The position numbers and the translations under genes are program-made. Below, piece after piece: positions 17,185 to 26,250 of a stretch of 64,000 bases of DNA; the first letter of the stretch is position 1; the number at the start of each line of letters is the position of its first letter. The stretch is from contig NZ_VAUV01000006.1 in assembly GCF_005780165.1 (NCBI RefSeq), forward strand, positions 248,001 to 312,000, written 5' to 3'. The DNA comes from Phragmitibacter flavus (lineage in GTDB: Bacteria > Verrucomicrobiota > Verrucomicrobiia > Verrucomicrobiales > Verrucomicrobiaceae). A model generated the notes under the pieces. It ran no database searches, had not been told where the DNA came from, and saw only the letters and a program-made list of their open reading frames with translations.

Positions 17185-17448
17185 CTATTTCCTGAACAAA
17201 CGGAAGATCAACAACAGCACAAACGATCCCGCCGTGGCGACACCAAAATTGTTCCAGTTCACGATGCTCGAACTGGTGAGGTCGAATCCGAAAAATTCAC
17301 GTCCGATAAATCCGCCCAGCAAAGCTCCGGCAATGCCGATCACACTGGTGACCAGACACCCGCCACGATCTCTTCCCGGCATCAAAAACTTCGCCACGGC
17401 TCCGGCCAAAAGACCAAGCACCATCCAAGCAAGAACATTGTAAATCAT
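17185..17448 (-). CDS. GlsB/YeaQ/YmgE family membrane protein
   Basis: An 87-residue protein of three hydrophobic helices. It has the family pattern: an N-terminal WMVLGLLAGAVAKFLMPGRDRGGCLVTSVIGIAGALLGGFIGREFFG and a third helix AGSFVLLLIFRLFRK. The Gly-rich helices resemble transglycosylase-associated/YeaQ proteins, which are often stress-induced. It is an inner-membrane protein of undefined function. It is followed by a strong terminator. Confidence 0.9.
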   Translation of the reverse strand: MIYNVLAWMVLGLLAGAVAKFLMPGRDRGGCLVTSVIGIAGALLGGFIGREFFGFDLTSSSIVNWNNFGVATAGSFVLLLIFRLFRK

Positions 17449-17594
17449 AGAGACTGAACAGGAGGGGTTGAGACGGCTGCTGCCGCGCGAGAACCGTCGT
17501 TGTTACGTCGTTTCCGTCAACATCAAATTCCCACGATTGTGACGGAAAAACCGATGCCCGGCGCGCTGGTCCAGCCGACCTGATTGGCTCAATC

Positions 17595-17879
17595 TCAATA
17601 GTAGCTGCGGCGTGCGCTGCGACGGTAATAACGCTCGTTGCGTTGGTCCTGCGCTCCACCGATCACGTTACCGCCGATGGCCCCTGCGCCCGCTCCAATG
17701 GCGGCCCCTTCAAGGCCGCGGCCACTTTGGTGTCCGATGATGCCACCTGCAGCTGCACCACCCAAGGCACCGATCACGGTTCCGGTTCGGGCGTTGGGAC
17801 CTGAAGAGCAGGAAGCAAATGAGAAAGCAGCCGTGAGGCTGACGGCGAGAAGGGTGATTTGTTTTTTCATGGTGTTCAT
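17595..17879 (-). CDS. Glycine-zipper lipoprotein
   Basis: A 94-residue protein from ATG 17879 (MNTMKKQITLLAVSLTAAFSFASC); a longer frame upstream is not protein-like. The start is a lipoprotein signal peptide with a lipobox-like FASC, so Cys24 is probably lipidated. The mature part has a glycine-zipper, TGTVIGALGGAAAGGIIGHQSGRGLEGAAIGAGAGAIGGNVIGG, then a basic Tyr/Arg-rich tail. Such proteins (YMGG-like) are outer-membrane associated and of unclear function. Confidence 0.85.
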   Translation of the reverse strand: MNTMKKQITLLAVSLTAAFSFASCSSGPNARTGTVIGALGGAAAGGIIGHQSGRGLEGAAIGAGAGAIGGNVIGGAQDQRNERYYRRSARRSYY

Positions 17880-18012
17880 AATAGATTCGGGGTTCGCGAA
17901 AGAGTTGGACGCACAGGCACCCATTTTCTTCAACCCGACCCTTGCCATCGCTGCCGTATCAAGGCTCATTGCCCCTCCCGTCCGTTCTCCTTTAACGATC
18001 CCACCTTCATTC

Positions 18013-19557
18013 ATGTCCGCCGAATCACTGCCACTCGACCGCCGGTTGAGACAGGAAATCCTTTTTGCCCGCGAACGCGTTTACCGCTTCGGCCAGCCCA
18101 CTCCCCTCGAACGCCTCATCCTTCCCGGACCCGAACCCGCTCCGGAGATCTGGGTCAAACGCGAAGACTGCGCGTCCGTGAAATCCTACAAGTGGCGCGG
18201 TGCCTGCAACTTCATGGCCTCGCTCGCCCCCGAGCAAACCGCCTGCGGTGTCGTCACCGCCTCCGCCGGCAACCATGCCCAGGGCGTCGCCCTCGTCGCC
18301 CAGGCGTTGGGCATCCGCGCACGGGTTTACATGCCGCGCTCCACCCCGCGAGTCAAACAACAGGCCGTGCGTCACCATGGCGGCGAATGGGTGGAGATCA
18401 TTCTCAGCGGCGACAGCTACGACGAAGCCGTCACCGCCGCGCGGGCCGACGAAGCAAGCACCGGCAGCCTCTACGTCCAGGCCTACGACGACCTCAAAGT
18501 CATGGCCGGTCAGGGCACCCTCGCCGATGAAGTCGTCCTCTCTGGACACGGACCCTTCGATGCCGCATTGCTGCAAATCGGCGGTGGTGGCATGGCTGCT
18601 GGCGTCTCCACCTGGCTCAAAACCTACTGGCCCAACATCGAAATCATCGGCGTCGAAGGCAACGGACAAAACTCCATGCAGGTCGCTCTCGAACAAGGCC
18701 ACCCCGTCGCGCTCGATCGTGTCGACATCTTCTGCGACGGCACCGCAGTCCGCAAAGCAGGCGAACTTCCATTCGAAATCTGCCGCGACACCATCGACCG
18801 CATGGAGCTCGTGACCAACGCCGAGGTCAGCCATGCGATCCGCGTGCTCTGGGAAACCTTGCGCTGCATCTCCGAGCCCTCTGGAGCCATGGGACTCGCC
18901 GCCGTCATCAAAAACCGCGCCGCGCTAGCTGGCAAACGTGTTTTGATCGTCCTTTCCGGAGCCAACATCGACTTCCGCCAGCTCGGCCTCATTGCCCAGA
19001 CCGATGGCGATACCCACACCCGCACCCTGCGCGTTCGCATCCCTGAACAAGCCGGGTCCATGCTCGCGCTCATCGATCGCTGTTTTGCCGGACTCAACAT
19101 CAACGACTTCCAATACGGCAAACTCAACGCCGAAGAAGCCTGGCCCATCTTCACCATCAGTGCCGACAAGCCCGAAGTCCTGCAATGCCTCCCCGCCGTG
19201 CTCGACGCCGCCGGGTATCAGTGGCAGGACCTCACCAACGCCATCGACGTGACCTTCCGCGCCATTCCCCTTCGCGGCGACCTCCTGCAAAGCCCCGCCT
19301 TCCTGCGTCTCGACTTCTACGAACGCACCGGCGCGCTCCACGACTTTCTCAGCCAGTTGGTGCGCGACCACGCCAGCATTTGTTACTTCAACTACCGCCA
19401 GACCGGCGAACGCATCGGACGCGCCCTGCTCGGCCTCGACTTCAATTCCGCCACCCAACGCGACCACTTCCTCTCCACCATTCCCGAACAAGGCGAAGGT
19501 TATCGCAGCTGCAAACGCATCGACCAGGATGCCTTGGAACGACTGATTGGCCGGTAA
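18013..19557 (+). CDS. ilvA: Biosynthetic threonine ammonia-lyase
   Basis: A 514-residue PLP enzyme from ATG 18013. It converts L-threonine to 2-oxobutanoate and ammonia, the first step to isoleucine. The catalytic lysine is in SVKSYKWRGA (K60), and the phosphate-binding loop is GGGGMAAGV. ASAGNHAQGVALVAQALG is the usual substrate-binding region. From about residue 330 two ACT-like regulatory domains follow (RTLRVRIPEQAGSMLALIDRC and SPAFLRLDFYERTGALHDFLSQL), typical of the isoleucine-inhibited form. The gene is convergent with the next one and their stop codons abut. Confidence 0.94.
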   Translation: MSAESLPLDRRLRQEILFARERVYRFGQPTPLERLILPGPEPAPEIWVKREDCASVKSYKWRGACNFMASLAPEQTACGVVTASAGNHAQGVALVAQALGIRARVYMPRSTPRVKQQAVRHHGGEWVEIILSGDSYDEAVTAARADEASTGSLYVQAYDDLKVMAGQGTLADEVVLSGHGPFDAALLQIGGGGMAAGVSTWLKTYWPNIEIIGVEGNGQNSMQVALEQGHPVALDRVDIFCDGTAVRKAGELPFEICRDTIDRMELVTNAEVSHAIRVLWETLRCISEPSGAMGLAAVIKNRAALAGKRVLIVLSGANIDFRQLGLIAQTDGDTHTRTLRVRIPEQAGSMLALIDRCFAGLNINDFQYGKLNAEEAWPIFTISADKPEVLQCLPAVLDAAGYQWQDLTNAIDVTFRAIPLRGDLLQSPAFLRLDFYERTGALHDFLSQLVRDHASICYFNYRQTGERIGRALLGLDFNSATQRDHFLSTIPEQGEGYRSCKRIDQDALERLIGR

Positions 19558-19956
19558 TTAATTTCCAGTCAGGGCTCTTTCGAGATCACGAGCGACGATC
19601 TTGCGCTCATCTTCGTGACGACCAATCATTCGCTCCAAAAAAATCGGGTCAGTCCGGAATGATCTTACACCCGACGCCCTCATCTCCTGTTCGTGTTTGA
19701 GTTCAAATTGAAGCCCCAAAATTTTACCGTCAATTTCATCGAGCCGACTTTTCAGTCTCTGAACAACCCGTTCGTCAGGCACGTAGGCGGGAGGTTCCAC
19801 AACCTTCGATTCGGCGTCGCTTCTCACTTGTGACTTGAACAAATAGTCAGCATAAAAATTGCGGCCACTTTCGGTCGAATAGATCCAAAGCATGCATGCC
19901 GCCAAACCGAGAAGTAGGTATTTTGCCATCCTTAGGAGCACAGTTTCATGATCCAT
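19558..19956 (-). CDS. Small membrane-anchored coiled-coil protein
   Basis: About 132 residues from ATG 19956 (MDHETVLLRMAKYLLLGLAACMLWIY); a start at 20031 would add 25 residues. One membrane segment near the N-terminus is followed by FYADYLFKSQ and a charged helical part (RVVQRLKSRLDEIDGKILGLQFELKHEQEMR) likely to form a coiled coil. No family was recognised. Its stop codon abuts the ilvA stop. Confidence 0.6.
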   Translation of the reverse strand: MDHETVLLRMAKYLLLGLAACMLWIYSTESGRNFYADYLFKSQVRSDAESKVVEPPAYVPDERVVQRLKSRLDEIDGKILGLQFELKHEQEMRASGVRSFRTDPIFLERMIGRHEDERKIVARDLERALTGN

Positions 19957-20399
19957 ATCATGATCGTCAAGAAGAATTGAACTGAAGTCGCTGAACTGGA
20001 CGGCGTGTTCCGATGATTTGTCGCCTCGCAAGAAACCCCTTGCACCGTTCCCCGCAAAAACGTATTTTGATGCCGTCAGTATTCAAAGCCCGCAGCTTTG
20101 AGGCCGAGAGCCACCTTCATCGGTGCCCGATCGAATGCGCACAATCATCAATCAACCCAACGCGCCCAAATGCCTCGTCATCCAGTGGAACCATTCTCTG
20201 GATTGCCTCCCTGCGACTTTGATCCCCCACACGCGGCCCAAGCTTGCTGAAACCGCCTGGGGACACTGCCTGCGAAGCCCCGCCCCAAGTTGCCCCGCAG
20301 CATCTCCGACTGTTTCGGAAATGCCCGCTCCAAGTAGAGCACGCTGCGCCACCGGCCACTTCGCGACCAACCCGATACCAACTACGAAAGAACATTCCG
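19957..20399. other. Intergenic region before the RRM gene
   Basis: About 440 bases upstream of the RRM protein. Frames here lack protein-like composition. The segment 20240-20370 is rich in short complementary GC stretches and could hold a structured 5' leader or small RNA, but no known RNA family (6S, RNase P, tmRNA, SRP) could be matched by eye. Confidence 0.45.
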
Positions 20400-21242
20400 A
20401 TGAGCGAATACAACAACAACGCGGGCGACCGTCCTCAAGGACGCGGCCGCAGCAACCGCCGCCCCGGCGGTCCACGCTCCTCCTCTTCCCGCAGCTCCTC
20501 AGGCTCAGGACGTGGAGGCTTCCGCCCCAGCCGTAAACCTCCTGAACCCACCGGGTTGCAGAAGTTTCTGACCATGATCACCTTTGGCCTCTACAAACCC
20601 CAAAGCGTCGCCCAAGTCAGATCATCCTCCTCAAGCCAAACCGGCAGCAGCAACCGCGAACCCGGCCCCATCGCCCGTTCCGACCGCGATGCCCGTGACG
20701 CCGCCCGCCGCGAAGGCCGTGAAAGCCGCCGAGATGGTCGCGAGCGCGAAGGCCGTGGCGATCGTGACAGCCGCGACCGTGACCGCGAAGGCCGCCCACC
20801 CCGCAGCAGCCAGGTTTCCACCGAAGTGCTCAACGAGCGCCTTTATGTCGGCAACCTCAGCTACGATGCCACCGAAAGCGACCTCTTCGAACTCTTCGCA
20901 GGCTCCGGCAGCGTCAAAAACTCCGAAGTCGTCGTCAACAGCCGCACCCAGCGCTCCAAAGGTTTTGCCTTTGTCACCATGATGACCCTCGACGGAGCCA
21001 AAAAAGCCGTCACCGACCTCAATGGCAAAGACTTCATGGGCCGTCCTCTCATCGTCGGCGGTGCCAAACCCATGCCTCCTCGTGAAGAACGTGGCGATCG
21101 CGACCGCGGTGAACGTTCCGATCGTGACGAACGCTCCGAGCGCAGCGAACCCGAAGAACGCCGTCCTACCGACGACGAAATCGAAGAGTCCCGCGACAAA
21201 GCCGAAGAAAGCGAGTCCAGCAGCCCCCAAGCTGTCGCCTAA
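20400..21242 (+). CDS. RRM-domain RNA-binding protein
   Basis: A 280-residue protein from ATG 20400. The N-terminal third is Arg/Gly/Ser-rich with basic low-complexity tracts. Then comes a single RRM with RNP2 LYVGNL and RNP1 KGFAFVTM, near residues 143-220. The tail is an acidic/basic low-complexity region ending in ESESSSPQAVA. Such RRM proteins bind single-stranded RNA and often act in cold response; the specific targets are unknown. The low-complexity flanks resemble domains that promote RNA-protein condensates, which is inference. A strong terminator follows 21 bases after the stop. Confidence 0.9.
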   Translation: MSEYNNNAGDRPQGRGRSNRRPGGPRSSSSRSSSGSGRGGFRPSRKPPEPTGLQKFLTMITFGLYKPQSVAQVRSSSSSQTGSSNREPGPIARSDRDARDAARREGRESRRDGREREGRGDRDSRDRDREGRPPRSSQVSTEVLNERLYVGNLSYDATESDLFELFAGSGSVKNSEVVVNSRTQRSKGFAFVTMMTLDGAKKAVTDLNGKDFMGRPLIVGGAKPMPPREERGDRDRGERSDRDERSERSEPEERRPTDDEIEESRDKAEESESSSPQAVA

Positions 21243-21263
21243 GATTTCGACCCTTTTACAGAA

Positions 21264-21300
21264 ACCGCCCGTCAGCCCAGTCTGGCCGGCGGTTTTTTTT
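21264..21300 (+). terminator. Rho-independent terminator after the RRM gene
   Basis: ACCGCC at 21264-21269 pairs with GGCGGT at 21288-21293, with further GC-rich pairing inside, and is followed by eight T. It lies just after the RRM gene stop. Confidence 0.92.
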
Positions 21301-21331
21301 ATCCTTTATCCTTCAGCCCTTAGCCTTTCCC
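21301..21331. repeat. 7-bp pyrimidine repeat before miaA
   Basis: Four units of 7 bases (ATCCTTT, ATCCTTC, AGCCCTT, AGCCTTT) follow the terminator and run directly into the TTG start of miaA at 21332. A purine-rich ribosome-binding site is therefore absent here. Confidence 0.75.
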
Positions 21332-22228
21332 TTGTCCCCCATCTACCTCGTCGGCCCCACCGCTTCCGGCAAGTCCGCGCTTGCTATCGCGCTGGCCAAC
21401 CATCTCGACGGCGAAATCGTCAACGCCGACGCCTTCCAGCTCTACCAAGGCATGCCGATCTGCACCGCCCAGCCGAGCGCGTCCGACTTCGCCCAAGCCC
21501 CTCATCATCTTTACGCCGTCCTCCCTGCCGAACAAACCTGCGACGCCGCCCGTTATGCCGACCTCGCCCGCCCCATCATCCAGCAAATCCAGGATCGCGG
21601 CAGAACCCCCCTCATCGTCGGAGGCAGCGGTCTCTATCTGAAAGCCCTCACCCACGGCCTCAGCGATCTCCCCAGCGATCCCACCCTGCGCGAAACCCTC
21701 GCCGCCTTCACGACCGAAGAACGCGTCGCTCAACTCCTTGCTCTCGATCCCCAATCCGCCGAAACCGTCAACCTCCGCAACGACCGCTACGTCAGCCGCG
21801 CCTTGGAGATCTGTCTCCTTACCGGTCAGCCCCAATCCCAACTGCGCCAGGCGTGGAAAATCCAAAGCGCCCCCACCTTCACCGGCCTCATTCTCCAATG
21901 GCCGCGACCTGGACTCAACGACCGCATCCTCCAGCGCACCCGTGCCATGATCAGCGCCGGTCTCCTCGAAGAAATCTCCGCCCTCCCCTCTCTCTCCACC
22001 ACCGCCGCCCGCGCCATCGGCATCCGCGAAGTTCAATCCCATCTTCGCGGCGAACTCACCCTCGACGAAACCATCACCGCCATCGAAATCGCCACCCGCC
22101 AATACGCCCGCCGACAGGAAAAATGGTTCCGCCGCGAATCCGGCTTCATCCCCCTTCCCGTCGACCACACCCACACCCCCGATCAAATTCTCCAAACCGC
22201 CCTCGCAGCATTGAAATTGAAATCTTGA
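21332..22228 (+). CDS. miaA: tRNA dimethylallyltransferase
   Basis: A 298-residue enzyme that adds dimethylallyl to A37 of tRNAs reading UNN codons. The P-loop GPTASGKS is at residues 8-15, the substrate Asp is in EIVNADAFQLYQGM, and LIVGGSGLYLKAL follows. ARAIGIREVQSHLRGE is the usual C-terminal signature, and the last part RQYARRQEKWFRRE contacts tRNA. The start is TTG 21332; no ATG fits before the P-loop. There is no obvious SD because a 7-bp pyrimidine repeat precedes the start. It begins a run with aroB and dprA, each separated by similar repeats. Confidence 0.94.
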   Translation: MSPIYLVGPTASGKSALAIALANHLDGEIVNADAFQLYQGMPICTAQPSASDFAQAPHHLYAVLPAEQTCDAARYADLARPIIQQIQDRGRTPLIVGGSGLYLKALTHGLSDLPSDPTLRETLAAFTTEERVAQLLALDPQSAETVNLRNDRYVSRALEICLLTGQPQSQLRQAWKIQSAPTFTGLILQWPRPGLNDRILQRTRAMISAGLLEEISALPSLSTTAARAIGIREVQSHLRGELTLDETITAIEIATRQYARRQEKWFRRESGFIPLPVDHTHTPDQILQTALAALKLKS

Positions 22229-22263
22229 TTTCAACACCGACAATCCGACCTCCCACTTCCGCG

Positions 22264-22291
22264 CCACTTTTCACTTCCCACTTTTCCCTTT
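22264..22291. repeat. 7-bp pyrimidine repeat before aroB
   Basis: Four units of 7 bases (CCACTTT, TCACTTC, CCACTTT, TCCCTTT) end 5 bases before the aroB ATG. They leave only a pyrimidine-rich stretch where an SD sequence would be expected. Confidence 0.72.
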
Positions 22292-22296
22292 CTTCA

Positions 22297-23382
22297 ATGC
22301 CCGCCTCCCACACCGTCCGCGTCGATCTCGCTGAACGCAGCTACGACATTCTCGTCGGCAAAAACCTACTCGCCCAATCCGGCCCCCTCGCCACCGACCT
22401 CCTCAATCGCAAAAAGTGCGCCGTTGTCACCGACTCCAACGTCGCCCCGCTCTACGCCCAAATCGTCCTCGACAGCCTCACCTCCGTCGGCATCACCCCC
22501 ACCCTCATCACCGTTCCCGCCGGCGAACCCAGCAAAAGCATGGCCGTCGTCGAAGACATCAACCGCCAGATGCTGCGCGCCGGACTCGACCGCAAAGCCT
22601 TCCTCATCGCCCTTGGCGGAGGGGTCATCGGCGACCTCGCGGGATTCGTCGCCTCCATTTTTCTGCGCGGCATCCCCTTCATCCAAATTCCCACCACCGT
22701 CCTCTCCCAAGTCGACTCTAGCGTCGGCGGTAAAACCGGCGTCAACACCCCCGAAGGCAAAAACCTCATTGGCACCTTTTCCCAACCCGCCCTTGTCCTC
22801 GCCGACACCGCCACCCTCGCCACCCTGCCTCCCCGCGAATACCGCGAAGGATTCGCCGAGATCATCAAACACGCCGCCATTCGCGACGCCGCCATGTTTG
22901 ACCTCATCACCAAAACCGCCACCGACTCAACACTGCTCCCCGACCTCATCGCCCGTAACGTCGCCATCAAAGCCCGCATCGTCGAAGCCGACGAACACGA
23001 ACTCAACGGCACCCGCGCCCTCCTCAACTTCGGCCACACCCTTGGTCATGCCATCGAAGCCACCGCCGGCTACGGTCAACTCTTCCACGGCGAAGCCATC
23101 TCCCTCGGCATGATCGCCGCCACCCACCTCAGCGTCCAGCACAGCGGACTCCCCCTCAGCGACGCCGAAGAAATCTTCGCCCTCCTCAAACTCTACCAAC
23201 TCCCCACCCAACTCCCTTCCTCGCTGCTCACGGACCCCATCTTGAAACACATGCAGCACGACAAAAAATTCAGCGAAGGTCAAATACGCTTCGTCCTCCT
23301 GCGCGACCTCGGCGAAGCCTTCCTCACCAAAGACCTCACCCTGGCCCACCTCACCAGCGCCCTGGAACACCTGCGCAGCTAA
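22297..23382 (+). CDS. aroB: 3-dehydroquinate synthase
   Basis: A 361-residue shikimate-pathway enzyme that makes 3-dehydroquinate from DAHP using NAD and zinc. The NAD-binding ALGGGVIGDLAGFVASIFLRGI, the QIPTTVLSQVDSSVGGKTGVN segment, EIIKHAAI, and the zinc-ligand motif NFGHTLGHAIEA are all present in order. The length is normal. The ATG at 22297 is preceded by a 7-bp pyrimidine repeat. Likely co-oriented with miaA and dprA. Confidence 0.96.
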   Translation: MPASHTVRVDLAERSYDILVGKNLLAQSGPLATDLLNRKKCAVVTDSNVAPLYAQIVLDSLTSVGITPTLITVPAGEPSKSMAVVEDINRQMLRAGLDRKAFLIALGGGVIGDLAGFVASIFLRGIPFIQIPTTVLSQVDSSVGGKTGVNTPEGKNLIGTFSQPALVLADTATLATLPPREYREGFAEIIKHAAIRDAAMFDLITKTATDSTLLPDLIARNVAIKARIVEADEHELNGTRALLNFGHTLGHAIEATAGYGQLFHGEAISLGMIAATHLSVQHSGLPLSDAEEIFALLKLYQLPTQLPSSLLTDPILKHMQHDKKFSEGQIRFVLLRDLGEAFLTKDLTLAHLTSALEHLRS

Positions 23383-23387
23383 AATTT

Positions 23388-23415
23388 AGCCTTTAGCCTT
23401 CATCCTTTATCCTTT
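23388..23415. repeat. 7-bp pyrimidine repeat before dprA
   Basis: Four units (AGCCTTT, AGCCTTC, ATCCTTT, ATCCTTT) fill most of the 41-base gap between aroB and dprA. Very similar to the tracts at 21301 and 28134. Confidence 0.78.
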
Positions 23416-23423
23416 CCCCCGAA

Positions 23424-24524
23424 ATGACCTCCACCCACGCCCGGCTCGCCCTCAATCTTCTCCCAAAAATCGGGCCCATCCGCGTCCAGCGCCTCCTCGA
23501 AGTCTTCGGCACCCCCGAAGACATCCTCCGCGCCAAAGCCAGCGACATCCAGCAAATCGATGGCTTCGGCAACGACCTCGCCAGCACCATCGCCCACTGG
23601 AAAAAGCACATCGATCTCGACCGCGAACTGCGCCGCATCCAGGAAGAGAATCTCACCCTTGTCACCCCCGAAGATTCCGTCTATCCCGACCTCCTCAGCG
23701 AGATCCACGATCCCCCGCTTCTCCTCTACGTCCGTGGCCAGATCACCGAACGCGACCGCCACGCCGTCTCCATCGTTGGCGTCCGCAACGCCACCGCCTA
23801 CGGACTTGCCACCGCCAAAAAACTCGCCTTCCAACTCGCCCAAGCTGGCTACACCATCATCAGCGGCCTCGCCCGTGGCATCGACACCGCCGCCCACGAA
23901 GGTGCCCTCGCCGCCAAAGGCCGCACCATCGCCGTCATCGGATCCGGCCACGCCAAACTCTACCCGCCCGAAAACGCCGCCCTCGCCGAACGCATCGCCG
24001 AAAGCGGGGCCGTCGTCAGCGAATATCCCGTCGACTACCCTCCCGACAAAACCACCTTCCCACAGCGAAATCGCATCGTCAGCGGCTGGAGTTCCGGCAC
24101 CATTGTCGTCGAAGCCGCCCTGCGCAGCGGCTCTCTCATCACCGCCAATCAAGCCATGGACCAGGGCCGCACCGTCTTCGCCGTCCCCGGCAACATTGAC
24201 CGCCCCTCCTCCCACGGCTGCAACCATCTCATCCAACAAGGAGCCAAACTCGTCCAGGATGCCTCCGACATCCTTGAAGAATTCAACGTCCTGCCCCTGA
24301 ACATCATCAGCAGCGCCGACGCCCCCCATGGCGGTCACCGACCCGACCTCAGCGAACAGGAAGCCGTCGTCCACAGCGCCCTCAGCACCGATGAACTCCA
24401 CATCAACGAGATCGCTCTCGCCACCAACCTCCCCATCGGCACCGTCAGCACCACCCTCATGAAACTCGAAATGAAAAGCCTCGTCCGCGCCCTCCCCGGC
24501 AAGTTTTATGTCAGGCTGGTTTAG
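23424..24524 (+). CDS. dprA: DNA-processing protein DprA
   Basis: A 366-residue protein that loads RecA onto single-stranded DNA during natural transformation. It has an N-terminal helix-hairpin-helix-like part (LLPKIGPIRVQRLLEVFG), then the Rossmann core (VSIVGVRNATAYGLATAKKLAFQLAQAGYTIISGLARGIDTAAHEGAL, FPQRNRIVSGWSSGTIVVEAALRSGSLITANQAMDQGRTVFAVPG). A C-terminal winged helix (DELHINEIALATNLPIGTVSTTLMKLEMKSLVRALPGKFYV) completes it. The 3' end overlaps the convergent PLP enzyme by 4 bases. It suggests possible competence, but no uptake genes are in the window. Confidence 0.95.
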   Translation: MTSTHARLALNLLPKIGPIRVQRLLEVFGTPEDILRAKASDIQQIDGFGNDLASTIAHWKKHIDLDRELRRIQEENLTLVTPEDSVYPDLLSEIHDPPLLLYVRGQITERDRHAVSIVGVRNATAYGLATAKKLAFQLAQAGYTIISGLARGIDTAAHEGALAAKGRTIAVIGSGHAKLYPPENAALAERIAESGAVVSEYPVDYPPDKTTFPQRNRIVSGWSSGTIVVEAALRSGSLITANQAMDQGRTVFAVPGNIDRPSSHGCNHLIQQGAKLVQDASDILEEFNVLPLNIISSADAPHGGHRPDLSEQEAVVHSALSTDELHINEIALATNLPIGTVSTTLMKLEMKSLVRALPGKFYVRLV

Positions 24525-26026
24525 GCTGAGGCGAGCTCCAACGCCCGCTTCATCCGCTCAATGATCACCTCTTCCGGCTCCAACCCGGTCGAAAACCGGA
24601 TCAACGACCGGTCTACCCCACAGCTCTCCGCCCACTCCAGCTCATCATAATGAGCCAGCAACGTATAAGGACACGCCAGCGAATAATTCGTCCCCAAGCT
24701 CGGCCCTTTGCAGAACTCCATCGCATCATAAACCGAAGGCGTTTTGCTGCGATCCTTCAGCACAAACGAAAGCAAACTTCCGTGCCCGCCATCCGCACGC
24801 TGCAGATGGTCATACACCCCGCTCTCATCGGCGATGCTGTGATACACCTTATCCACCGCAGGATGCTCACTTAAAAATTCATACAGTGCCACGCTGTTGC
24901 GGCTCATCGTCTTCACCCGTTGCACAAAATCTCGCGAGTTGACCTCCAAGGCCACCGCATCCCCACGCCAAAGTGAATGATCCGCATTCGCCTGCAAAAA
25001 CGCGGTGAAGTCATCGTGAAACGGCGAATCTCCATTCACGATCACACACCCCGCCAGCACATCCCCCATACCAGAGAACGCCTTCGTCAAACTCGTCGTC
25101 ACCACGTCCGCCAGCAAAAACGCATCAATGTTCACGCACGTCGCCACCGTATCGTCCACGATCAGCGGCACGTCCTTCTCCTCGACAAAAAGCATCTCCA
25201 CCACCTTGCGCAAATCCACGCATTTCATCAGCGGATTGCTTGGCACCTCCGCAAAAATTCCCGCCAGCGGTTCCCCTTTCACGATCTCCCGCAGACGCTC
25301 AAAATCGTCCTCATCGTTGAACGGCAAAAAGTGCGCTCCGCTGCCGAACTGCTCCTGCAGCTTCAACACATCCACATACGGAAAATCCAGCTGCACCGTT
25401 TTTCTTCCCGGCAACAGCGCCGTCAGCATCCGATGCACCGCATAATTCGCCGCCATTCCCGAAGGAAACAGAAACACATCCTCCGGCCTCTGACCCGTGA
25501 TCCCCGCCAGTCGCTCCTTGATTGTCCTCTGCGCCGCCTCCCCCTCTTCAAACGTCACCGCACTCCCTGATCCCCCAATCCCCGCAGCCGCCTCCGCCTG
25601 CCGCGCGCTCACCAACTCTCCACAAAACCGCCAGAACCGCCGCGCCACGTCATACACTTCTTTAGGAAAAACCAAAACCCCCAACTTTTCCGGTCCCCAC
25701 TCCAGCACCCGCGCCTGCACCCCGGCATGCTTGCGCACATAATCCGATCCTCGTTGCGCATGCACTTCCCTCGGAAAAACCAAAACCTTCTCCCCTGAGC
25801 CCGCGCATTCCTTCTCCACCAAATCCATCAACCCCTGCACCAAAGGCGGCACAAAAAAGCGCGGGTATCCACTCTGAAACTTCGACACCACCGCGGGATC
25901 TTTTTCCTCATAACCGATCACATGTTCCCACAAAGGCAGGCACACCGAAACTCCGTAGGGAGTTGGCGGAATCGGCAGTCCCAAATCTTCCGCCCGGCAC
26001 AAAGGATCAACGAACAAATCGCGCAT
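24521..26026 (-). CDS. Cystathionine gamma-synthase-like PLP enzyme with N-terminal extension
   Basis: About 501 residues of the Cys/Met-metabolism PLP family. The PLP lysine is in TSLTKAFSG; FAEVPSNPLMKCVDL and LIVDDTVATCVN supply the usual PLP contacts. It is longer than MetB (about 390 residues), because some 150 residues precede the AQRTIKERLA region, as in fungal-type cystathionine gamma-synthases. I chose ATG 26026 because GAGG lies about 6 bases upstream; ATG 26038 is possible. It would link cysteine to an activated homoserine, but the acyl donor cannot be told. It converges on dprA. Confidence 0.86.
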   Translation of the reverse strand: MRDLFVDPLCRAEDLGLPIPPTPYGVSVCLPLWEHVIGYEEKDPAVVSKFQSGYPRFFVPPLVQGLMDLVEKECAGSGEKVLVFPREVHAQRGSDYVRKHAGVQARVLEWGPEKLGVLVFPKEVYDVARRFWRFCGELVSARQAEAAAGIGGSGSAVTFEEGEAAQRTIKERLAGITGQRPEDVFLFPSGMAANYAVHRMLTALLPGRKTVQLDFPYVDVLKLQEQFGSGAHFLPFNDEDDFERLREIVKGEPLAGIFAEVPSNPLMKCVDLRKVVEMLFVEEKDVPLIVDDTVATCVNIDAFLLADVVTTSLTKAFSGMGDVLAGCVIVNGDSPFHDDFTAFLQANADHSLWRGDAVALEVNSRDFVQRVKTMSRNSVALYEFLSEHPAVDKVYHSIADESGVYDHLQRADGGHGSLLSFVLKDRSKTPSVYDAMEFCKGPSLGTNYSLACPYTLLAHYDELEWAESCGVDRSLIRFSTGLEPEEVIIERMKRALELASA

Positions 26027-26074
26027 GAGGACCCTCATTCTGCCTCAAATCCCACCGCATGCAAATTCGATCAT

Positions 26075-26243
26075 TTCTTCTCCTCGTCCTCGTTCTCCTA
26101 CTCGTCCTCCTACTCCCCACACCAAACTCCAAGTCTTTGCAGATCCACCGATTCACCCGAGTCATGTTCCCGCCCTTGACCGCTTCATTCGCAACGCTCT
26201 GCCATCAGGAGAGGAGGAGTAAGAGTAAGAGTAGGAGGACGAT
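26075..26243. repeat. Short derivative of the four-helix-bundle repeat element
   Basis: A pyrimidine-rich CTCGTCCTCCTACTC tract at 26075-26118 is mirrored by a purine-rich GAGTAAGAGTAGGAGG tract at 26210-26243. The end of the left tract matches the element at 54694 over 23 bases (through CCCCACACCAAAC), and the right tract shares AAGAGTAGGAGGA with it. Only about 90 bases lie between, with a possible decayed start (KLQVF) of the four-helix-bundle frame. It is probably a deletion derivative. Confidence 0.68.
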
Positions 26244-26250
26244 TCCCCCC

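Noticed and set aside
20240-20370. Possible 6S or other known structural RNA upstream of the RRM gene
   Set aside because: No conserved bubble or family motif could be identified by eye; kept only as an unassigned region.
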